Notes under the pieces: generated by a model
The model's input: only the letters and a program-made list of their open reading frames with translations
Database searches by the model: none
What the model was told of the DNA's origin: nothing
Program-made: the position numbers and the translations under genes
DNA from: Phycisphaerae bacterium
GTDB lineage: Bacteria; Planctomycetota; Phycisphaerae; Phycisphaerales; SM1A02
Assembly (NCBI GenBank): GCA_016873375.1
Contig: VGXJ01000103.1
Location: 1 to 6,661, forward strand
DNA length: 6,661 nucleotides
Direction: 5' to 3'
Shown: positions 1-4,954 of the stretch, one piece after another
Numbering within the stretch: the first letter of the stretch is position 1
Layout of the letters: every line of letters begins with the position of its first letter

Positions 1-644
1 TGAGCCGGTCCTCGCGCCGCCGCGGCCTGCTGCTGATGGCTTCGGGCGTGGCGGTGCTGGCGGGCGGCCTTGGAGCCATCGCCCTGACGCAGGTCAAGCC
101 GGAGGCATGGTCGCGCGCCCGGGCGAAGGCGATCTCGACCGAGGCCGAGGCGCGAGCCGCGAATTTCGAGAAGGCGCTCGCCGCGGCACTCCATCAGGTC
201 CGGGGGCCCGAACCATGGGCGATCGCGATCGACCCCGTCGACCTGAACGGCTGGCTTGCCCAGCGGTGGCGCCCGTGGGCCGAGTTCGCTCGCGACTCGA
301 TCCCCGATGACCTCCGCAGCCAGCCGCTCGAGCGCGCAGCGCTGGCCATCGAACGCGAGGGTTCTCTGCTGGTCATGCTCTCGCGGCAGGGTCGGATCGA
401 CTGGTGCAGGCTTGAGGTCGTCGGCGAACCGGGGGCGATCGGGCTTGAGGTCACGAGCGTGGGGGCCGGTGCGCTTGCGCTGCCGGCGATGGTCGCGGGC
501 GGACTCGCTGGTGACCTTGCGCGCTTGGGCGGAGGACTGCCCACCATGAACCTGTCCGATGGCCGATCGGTCCACCTGCTCGACCTGGCCTTCCAGGACG
601 GCACCATCGTCCTGCAGTGCCGCACCGATCCGGCGGCACCGTGA
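1..644 (+). CDS. Membrane-anchored or exported protein of unknown function (5' edge cut by one base)
   Basis: I do not recognise this family. The first ATG in the frame is at 36, but the frame stays open to the left edge, and bases 1-2 are TG, so the codon at 0-2 is probably ATG, GTG or TTG with its first base outside the window. Starting there gives about 214 residues and a sensible N-terminus: a basic stretch (SRSSRRRG) followed by a hydrophobic segment of about 20 residues ending near ALTQ. That looks like a signal anchor, or a twin-arginine-like signal because of the RRR-G-LL pattern. Starting at 36 would remove the positive charges. After the anchor come an Ala/Glu/Arg-rich, probably helical stretch, then a mixed alpha/beta domain with a DLNGWLAQRW segment and an end rich in beta-type residues (DGRSVHLLDLAFQDGTIVLQC). 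The anchor plus LN-W-LA pattern vaguely recalls YpmS/DUF2140-like proteins, but that is only an impression. No catalytic or metal motif is visible. The stop lies 41 bases before nuoG. Confidence 0.72.
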   Translation, partial: SRSSRRRGLLLMASGVAVLAGGLGAIALTQVKPEAWSRARAKAISTEAEARAANFEKALAAALHQVRGPEPWAIAIDPVDLNGWLAQRWRPWAEFARDSIPDDLRSQPLERAALAIEREGSLLVMLSRQGRIDWCRLEVVGEPGAIGLEVTSVGAGALALPAMVAGGLAGDLARLGGGLPTMNLSDGRSVHLLDLAFQDGTIVLQCRTDPAAP

Positions 645-670
645 CCGAGCCGGGTGGCCGACTGCGCCGC

Positions 671-676
671 TAGACT
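671..676 (+). promoter_or_regulatory. Possible -10 box (TAGACT) for a short-leader or leaderless nuoG transcript
   Basis: TAGACT fits the TAnnnT pattern of bacterial -10 boxes, and its last base lies 9 bases before the nuoG ATG at 686. A transcript from it would begin at or just before the start codon. There is no Shine-Dalgarno sequence between the box and the ATG (bases 677-685 read TTCGGGGCC), which fits a leaderless start. I find no convincing -35 box 16-18 bases upstream. The match is short and may be chance. Confidence 0.25.
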
Positions 677-685
677 TCGGGGCCC

Positions 686-2356
686 ATGCCGCAGATCACG
701 ATCAACGGGAAGCCGATGGAGTTCCAGAAGGGCCAGACCATCCTGCAGGTCGCCTTGGCGAACGAGGAAGAGATCCCGCACTACTGCTACCACGACTCGT
801 TGTCGATCCCGGCCAACTGCCGCATCTGCCTCGCCGAGATCTGGCAGCCCAACCCCAAGACCGGCAAGCTCGAATCAACGGGCCGCCTGAGCCCCACCTG
901 CCACACGCACGCAGCAGAGGGCATGGTCGTCTACACCGACAGCGACAAGGCCAAGGCCAACCAGAAGGCCGTGATGGAGTACCTGCTCATCAACCACCCG
1001 GTCGACTGCGCGATCTGCGACCAGGCGGGCGAGTGCGGGCTGCAGGACTATTCGCACGAGTACGGCCGCGGCGAGAGCCGCTTCGTCGAGGAGAAGATCA
1101 AGAATCCCAAGAAGCAGGTCGGCCCGAACATCCTGCTCTACAGCGACCGGTGCATCATGTGCACGCGCTGCGTTCGCTTCACGCGCGAGGTCACCCAGAC
1201 CAACGAGCTCATGGTCGAGGGCCGCGGCGGCACCGAGATGATCGATGTCTTCCCGGGCATGGCGCTCGACAACGAGCTCGCCAGCAATGTCATCGACCTC
1301 TGCCCGGTGGGTGCGCTGCTCGACAAGGACTTCCTCTTCCAGCAGCGCGTGTGGTTCCTCACGAAGACGCCGTCGATCGACGGCATCACCTCGAGCGGCG
1401 ACAACATCAGCGTCGAGCACAACGACGGCCGCGTGTACCGCATCAAGCCGCGTCGCAACGCTGCAGTGAACCAATGGTGGATCACGGATGAGGTGCGCTA
1501 CGGCTGGAAGTTCGTGCACCGCGAGGATCGGCTCGCGCTGCCGATGCTGAAGGGCCAGCCTGCCGGTGACGCCGCCCACGCCGCCCAGGCTTGGACGAAG
1601 GCGATCGAAGCCGCCGGCGCGGTGCTCGCGCAGGGCGCTGCCGCGGGCCGCCTTGCGCTGCTCGTGAGCCCGATGCTCTCCTGCGAGGATGCCTACCTGC
1701 TCGCGCATGCCGTGCTCGCGCACGATGCCAATGCCGTGCTTGGCGTAGGCCCGATCCCGGTCGATGGCCAGGACAAGACCTTCCCCAACGGCTTCGTGGT
1801 GCGCGCCGAGAAGGCGCCCAACGCGCGCGGCGTGCGCATGGCGCTTGAGGCCGTGGCCGCTTCGGTGGCAGGGCGCTCGGCCTCGGCCGTGCACGATGCG
1901 AGCGCTTGGTGCGCCGCGGTGCAGTCGGCGGGTGCCAAGGCGTGCGTCGTCACGGGCAACTACCCAAGCGCGTGGCAGTCTGACGAGCTCGTGCGTGCCG
2001 TGAGCGGCCGAGCGCTGGTCCTCATCGACACGCTGCCGGACCGGCTCGCCAACGCCGCCGATGTCGTGCTGCCGTCGTGCACCTGGGTCGAGAAGCCCGG
2101 CTCGTTCGTCAACGCCAACGGCCTGCTCCAGGGCTTCAAGGCCGCGATTGCGCCCATGGACTTCGCGCGCAGCGAGGCCCAGATCGCGATCGAACTGGAT
2201 GCCCACCGCCGCCATGCGCGCAGTGCGGCGTTCTCGGCGGCCACGGTGCGCGCAGAGATGGCCCGCACCAAGGGGCTCGAGGCATTTGCCGCCGACATCG
2301 ACCCGGTGACCAAGGTCTCGACCGTCCAGGCCGACATGGAGCTGGTGGCGCTCTGA
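686..2356 (+). CDS. nuoG: NADH-quinone oxidoreductase subunit G (complex I Fe-S subunit, N7-less type)
   Basis: This 556-residue protein is the large Fe-S subunit of the complex I peripheral arm, passing electrons from NuoE/F towards quinone. An N-terminal ferredoxin-like domain carries the N1b [2Fe-2S] ligands Cys34, Cys45, Cys48 and Cys72. The His-Cys3 [4Fe-4S] site (N5) is His104, Cys108, Cys111 and Cys117. The N4 [4Fe-4S] site is Cys156, Cys159, Cys162 and Cys206 (DLCPVGAL). The molybdopterin-like domain then begins at about 225. Where E. coli has the N7 cysteines, this protein has Asp232, Thr235, Asp239 and Thr267, so N7 is absent, as in mitochondrial NDUFS1. A typical late segment (VVLPSCTW..PGSFVNANG, 460-479) is present. 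The protein is shorter than mitochondrial (about 700 residues) and E. coli (about 900) homologues, so the C-terminal domain is reduced. No Shine-Dalgarno precedes the ATG. No nuoF or nuoH flanks it here: an unknown gene precedes it and a MATE gene follows after 16 bases. Confidence 0.95.
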   Translation: MPQITINGKPMEFQKGQTILQVALANEEEIPHYCYHDSLSIPANCRICLAEIWQPNPKTGKLESTGRLSPTCHTHAAEGMVVYTDSDKAKANQKAVMEYLLINHPVDCAICDQAGECGLQDYSHEYGRGESRFVEEKIKNPKKQVGPNILLYSDRCIMCTRCVRFTREVTQTNELMVEGRGGTEMIDVFPGMALDNELASNVIDLCPVGALLDKDFLFQQRVWFLTKTPSIDGITSSGDNISVEHNDGRVYRIKPRRNAAVNQWWITDEVRYGWKFVHREDRLALPMLKGQPAGDAAHAAQAWTKAIEAAGAVLAQGAAAGRLALLVSPMLSCEDAYLLAHAVLAHDANAVLGVGPIPVDGQDKTFPNGFVVRAEKAPNARGVRMALEAVAASVAGRSASAVHDASAWCAAVQSAGAKACVVTGNYPSAWQSDELVRAVSGRALVLIDTLPDRLANAADVVLPSCTWVEKPGSFVNANGLLQGFKAAIAPMDFARSEAQIAIELDAHRRHARSAAFSAATVRAEMARTKGLEAFAADIDPVTKVSTVQADMELVAL

Positions 2357-2372
2357 CGCCGCCAGCTTCCCG

Positions 2373-3878
2373 ATGGAACCTATGAGCCCATCCCGCGGTC
2401 GCGGCGTCGCCGCGCGGCTGTCCGATGTCCGTGAGGTCTGGTCGCTCGCATGGCCGACGGTCGTCACGATGACCTCGTACACCATGATGCAGTTCGTCGA
2501 CAGCCTCATGGTGGCGCAGGTCGGCATGGTGGAACTGGCGGCACAGGGCAACGGAGGTGTGTGGAGCTGGGCTCCGATGTCGTTCCTCGTCGGCGTGATC
2601 ACGCTCGTGAACACCTTTGTGAGCCAATCGCTCGGGGCGAGGCGGCTGCACGATGCAGCGAGCTATGCATGGAGCGGCATCTGGATCGCGGTCGTCAGCT
2701 GGCTGGTCCTGCTGCTGCCGTTGGCGTTCTTCGGGTTGCCGGCGCTCTTCGGGGCGATGGGGCATGAGCCCCGCGTGCAGGAGCTCGAGACGCAGTATGC
2801 CGGGATCCTCGTCGGCGCCGGCATCGTCACGCTCGCCGGCAAGGCGATGTCGAACTTCTTTTTCGGCATCCACCGGCCGAAGGTCGTCACGGTCGCGGCG
2901 ATCGTGGGCAATGTGGTGAATGTGGTCGGCAACTTCATCTTGATCTACGGGGAACGCGGGCTGCCGAGCCTTGGCCTGCCGGGGATCCCCGGCACGCAGG
3001 CGCACGGCGTCGCCGGCGCCGCGGTTGCGACCGTGATCGGCACCTTCGTCGAGTTCCTCGTGCCCTTCGTCGTCTTCCTCGGTCCAAAGCTGCATGCCGA
3101 GCTCGGCACGCGGACCGCATGGAAGCCGCAGTGGGGCATGCTTGGCGGCCTCATCCGGACCGGTGTGCCCAACGGAATCCAGTTCAGCAACGAGATGATC
3201 TGCTGGGCGCTCTTCATGAGCTCGCTCGTCGGTCGCTTCGGCACCGATCACCTGGCTGCCGGATGGAGTGTGCTGCGCTTCATGCACATGTCGTTCATGC
3301 CCGCGGTCGGTTTCAGCGTGGCGACCGCGAGCCTGGTGGGCAAGTCGATCGGCGCAGGCCGCCCTGACAACGCCGTGCGTCAGACGCACGCCGCGCTCAC
3401 GGTCTCGCTCGCGTACATGACCCTGTGGGGCGTCGTCATGTTTGTGTGGCGCCACGACATGGTCGGGATCTTCGCGGACTCAGGCGATGTGCCGGCGGAG
3501 CAGGTCGCCCGCATCGTCGCGATCGGCGGCACGCTCATGATCTGTGCGGCGGTCTTCCAGACCTTCGATGCCCTCGGCATCATCTACACGGGTGCCTTGC
3601 GTGGCGCCGGCGACACGCTTGTGCCCGGCCTTGCCACGGTGACCCTGAGCTGGGGATTGATCGTGGGCGGGGGAATGGCGCTCGTGGCCTGGTTCCCCGA
3701 GTGGGAGAGCACGGGCCCCTGGCTCGCGGCCACGGCGTACATCGTGATCTACGGGCTGTTCATGGCCTGGCGCTTCGAGAGCGGCCGCTGGCGATCGATC
3801 AGGCTGCTCGGTGGGGCGCCCCAACCCGCTCCGGGGCTCGAACCGGGCGGCTCCGGCAGCGTCGGCAGCGGTTCTTGA
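2373..3878 (+). CDS. MATE-family (NorM-like) multidrug/cation antiporter
   Basis: This 501-residue inner-membrane protein should export cationic drugs or metabolites in exchange for Na+ or H+. The sequence shows about 12 hydrophobic segments in two pseudo-symmetric halves. The loop motif SQSLGAR (85-91) in half one is echoed by GKSIGAGR (323-330) in half two. FFFGIHRPK (162-170) is echoed by GALRGAGDT (407-415), the family's most recognisable signature. Acidic residues match, by eye, those used for cation coupling in Vibrio cholerae NorM: Asp43 in TM1 (FVDSLMVAQVG), Glu274 in TM7 (FSNEMICW) and Asp399 in TM10 (FQTFDAL). The length is slightly above the usual 440-470 because of a 25-residue cytoplasmic N-terminus and a Pro/Gly/Ser-rich tail (about 481-501). 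The ATG at 2373 was chosen; an ATG at 2382 in the same frame is possible, and neither has a clear ribosome binding site. The 16-base gap after nuoG suggests co-transcription. The substrate cannot be told from sequence. Confidence 0.93.
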   Translation: MEPMSPSRGRGVAARLSDVREVWSLAWPTVVTMTSYTMMQFVDSLMVAQVGMVELAAQGNGGVWSWAPMSFLVGVITLVNTFVSQSLGARRLHDAASYAWSGIWIAVVSWLVLLLPLAFFGLPALFGAMGHEPRVQELETQYAGILVGAGIVTLAGKAMSNFFFGIHRPKVVTVAAIVGNVVNVVGNFILIYGERGLPSLGLPGIPGTQAHGVAGAAVATVIGTFVEFLVPFVVFLGPKLHAELGTRTAWKPQWGMLGGLIRTGVPNGIQFSNEMICWALFMSSLVGRFGTDHLAAGWSVLRFMHMSFMPAVGFSVATASLVGKSIGAGRPDNAVRQTHAALTVSLAYMTLWGVVMFVWRHDMVGIFADSGDVPAEQVARIVAIGGTLMICAAVFQTFDALGIIYTGALRGAGDTLVPGLATVTLSWGLIVGGGMALVAWFPEWESTGPWLAATAYIVIYGLFMAWRFESGRWRSIRLLGGAPQPAPGLEPGGSGSVGSGS

Positions 3879-3902
3879 GCGTTGCCCGGGTCCCGCTATG
3901 AT
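3875..3902 (+). promoter_or_regulatory. Candidate sigma70-type promoter for the double alpha-CTD gene
   Basis: A TATGAT box (3897-3902; five of six to TATAAT) lies 16 bases after TTGAGC (3875-3880; four of six to TTGACA). The -35 box overlaps the stop codon of the MATE gene. Transcription would start near 3909, giving a leader of about 53 bases that contains the ribosome binding site at 3947-3952. In such GC-rich DNA an AT-rich hexamer at good spacing just upstream of a gene is notable, but planctomycete promoter consensus sequences are poorly known to me. Confidence 0.5.
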
Positions 3903-3910
3903 CCCCGGGC
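3884..3910. repeat. Perfect 7-base inverted repeat (GCCCGGG / CCCGGGC) around the -10 box
   Basis: GCCCGGG at 3884-3890 is the exact reverse complement of CCCGGGC at 3904-3910, with 13 bases between, and the putative TATGAT box lies inside the loop. It could be an operator dyad, or in RNA a hairpin ending the MATE transcript; no T-run follows, so it is not a standard intrinsic terminator. The right arm can also pair with GCCCGG at 3923-3928, so the two hairpins are mutually exclusive. CCCGGG is itself palindromic and GC-rich DNA makes such matches by chance. Confidence 0.4.
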
Positions 3911-3928
3911 TCGGCTCCGGACGCCCGG
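3905..3928 (+). repeat. Second, competing hairpin (CCGGGC / GCCCGG) in the leader
   Basis: CCGGGC at 3905-3910 can pair with GCCCGG at 3923-3928 over a 12-base loop. It shares its left arm with the right arm of the upstream dyad at 3884-3910, so only one of the two can form in a read-through RNA. It ends 18 bases before the ribosome binding site. No function is demonstrated. Confidence 0.3.
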
Positions 3929-3946
3929 AACCGCACGAACCATCCC

Positions 3947-3952
3947 GAGGAG
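3947..3952 (+). promoter_or_regulatory. Ribosome binding site GAGGAG
   Basis: GAGGAG lies 9 bases before the ATG at 3962 and supports that start. It is one of only two clear Shine-Dalgarno sequences in the window, suggesting this gene has its own efficient translation start. Confidence 0.7.
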
Positions 3953-3961
3953 CGCTGACCC

Positions 3962-4864
3962 ATGCCCACCGCCACTGTGGCCGCCACCACCCATCCCGTG
4001 ATCGCCGAACAGGCTGAGCAGTTCCTGAAGACCGGCCACCGCATGAAGGCCATCGATCTGCTTCGCCCCATCGCCACCACCGGCGAGGATGCCGAGCTGG
4101 CTGTCCGCCTGGCGTCCATGCTGGAGTCGGTCGGTGAGGATGAAGAGGCCATTTCGCTGCTCGAGCGCGTCTGCCGCATGCCGACGCCGCCGATGAACGC
4201 GCTCGTGAACCTGGCGATCATGTACGAGGATGCCGGCGACTACCTGCGCGCCGAGCGCTGCCTGCGCAAGGTGCTCGAGACCGAGCCCGCGCACGAGCGC
4301 GCGCGCCTCTTCCTGAAGGATGTGCTGGCCAGCCGTGACTGCCTCTACGACGAGGACCAGGCGCGCGACGATGCCAAGCGCAACCAGATGCTCGACCAGC
4401 CGGTCACCGACTTCGAACTCTCGGTGCGTGCGCGCAACTGCCTGAAGAAGATGCAGATCCGCACGCTGGGCGACCTGCTCAAGATCACCGAGAGCGAGCT
4501 CCTGGCCTACAAGAACTTCGGCGAGACCAGCCTGATCGAGATCAAGCAGATGCTCGCGGCCAAGGGCCTGCGCTTGGGCCAGGGCCTCGAGGGCGCCGGC
4601 TATGCACGCGTGCGCAACGAGATCTACGAGAAGCTCAAGGAGCAGGTCGGTGCAGAGGTGCTCGAGAAGTCCGTGGCATCGCTCGAATTCAGCGTGCGTT
4701 GCCGCAAGGCGCTCCAGATGCTCGGCGTGCAGACGCTGGGTGACCTGGCCAGCCGCACCGAAGCGGAGCTCATGGGCGTGAAGAACTTCGGCCAGACCAG
4801 CCTCGACGAGATCCGCGAGCGCCTGGCCGACCACGGCCTGGGCCTGCGCACGCTCGAAGGCTGA
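3962..4864 (+). CDS. TPR protein with two tandem RNA polymerase alpha C-terminal domains
   Basis: This 300-residue, probably cytoplasmic protein has no alpha N-terminal (assembly) domain, so it is not the core RpoA subunit. Residues 10-125 form helical pairs resembling TPRs; the clearest is 78-111 (LVNLAIMYEDAGDYLRAERCL). A charged linker (126-145) leads to alpha-CTD 1 (about 146-208) and, after a second linker, alpha-CTD 2 (about 235-298). Both have the helix-hairpin-helix pattern TLGDL...KNFGxTSLxEI. Aligned without gaps (151-205 against 241-295), they share about 29 of 55 residues. Against E. coli alpha, copy 1 keeps the equivalents of Arg265 (Arg156), Asn268 (Asn159), Cys269 (Cys160), Gly296 (Gly187), Ser299 (Ser190) and Glu302 (Glu193), with Lys298 replaced by Thr189. 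Copy 2 keeps Arg246, Gly277, Ser280 and Glu283 but has Lys249 and Ala250 for Asn268/Cys269. DNA binding or contact with RNA polymerase or activators is inferred. To my knowledge related proteins are annotated in planctomycetes only as alpha-CTD-containing proteins. Confidence 0.9.
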   Translation: MPTATVAATTHPVIAEQAEQFLKTGHRMKAIDLLRPIATTGEDAELAVRLASMLESVGEDEEAISLLERVCRMPTPPMNALVNLAIMYEDAGDYLRAERCLRKVLETEPAHERARLFLKDVLASRDCLYDEDQARDDAKRNQMLDQPVTDFELSVRARNCLKKMQIRTLGDLLKITESELLAYKNFGETSLIEIKQMLAAKGLRLGQGLEGAGYARVRNEIYEKLKEQVGAEVLEKSVASLEFSVRCRKALQMLGVQTLGDLASRTEAELMGVKNFGQTSLDEIRERLADHGLGLRTLEG

Positions 4865-4890
4865 TCCCGCCGGCGCGGCCTCGATTCTCA

Positions 4891-4904
4891 AGCGGTTTCC
4901 CGCT
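4891..4904 (+). other. Small hairpin (AGCGG-TTTC-CCGCT) after the double alpha-CTD gene
   Basis: A perfect 5-base stem with a 4-base loop starts 27 bases after the stop at 4864. No T-run follows, so it is at best a weak or factor-dependent termination aid. The rest of the gap 4865-4954 shows no convincing promoter pair. Confidence 0.2.
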
Positions 4905-4943
4905 GCCTGTCGATCCCTGACCGAGCGGCACATGCTGTCGCGC

Positions 4944-4948
4944 GGAGG
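4944..4948 (+). promoter_or_regulatory. Ribosome binding site GGAGG
   Basis: GGAGG lies 6 bases before the ATG at 4955 and fixes this as the start of the SpoIID-like gene. It is the strongest Shine-Dalgarno match in the window. Confidence 0.8.
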
Positions 4949-4954
4949 TGTGGC

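Noticed and set aside
686..1400. Possibility that the Fe-S protein is a hydrogenase diaphorase subunit (HoxU-like) rather than NuoG
   Set aside because: HoxU ends at about 240 residues; this protein continues into a molybdopterin-like domain with the NuoG-type late segment near 460-479.
559..1491. Overlapping + strand frame of 310 codons across the end of gene 1 and into nuoG
   Set aside because: Arg/Pro/His-rich shadow translation in another frame of nuoG; it lacks any conserved pattern and crosses a gene boundary.
875..2614. Antisense open frame of 579 codons across nuoG and the start of the MATE gene
   Set aside because: The composition is His/Arg/Ala-rich low-information sequence typical of the reverse frame of GC-rich genes, and the + strand carries a motif-complete NuoG.
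2136..3455. Antisense open frame of 439 codons across the MATE gene
   Set aside because: The sequence is rich in His, Arg, Asp and Glu without domain features; the + strand shows a full 12-segment transporter.
3962..4864. Possibility that this is the core rpoA gene
   Set aside because: There is no alpha N-terminal dimerisation domain, there are two CTD copies, and no ribosomal protein genes surround it.
4931..4936. CATGCT as a possible -10 box for the SpoIID-like gene
   Set aside because: Poor match, and no -35-like hexamer at 16-18 bases upstream.
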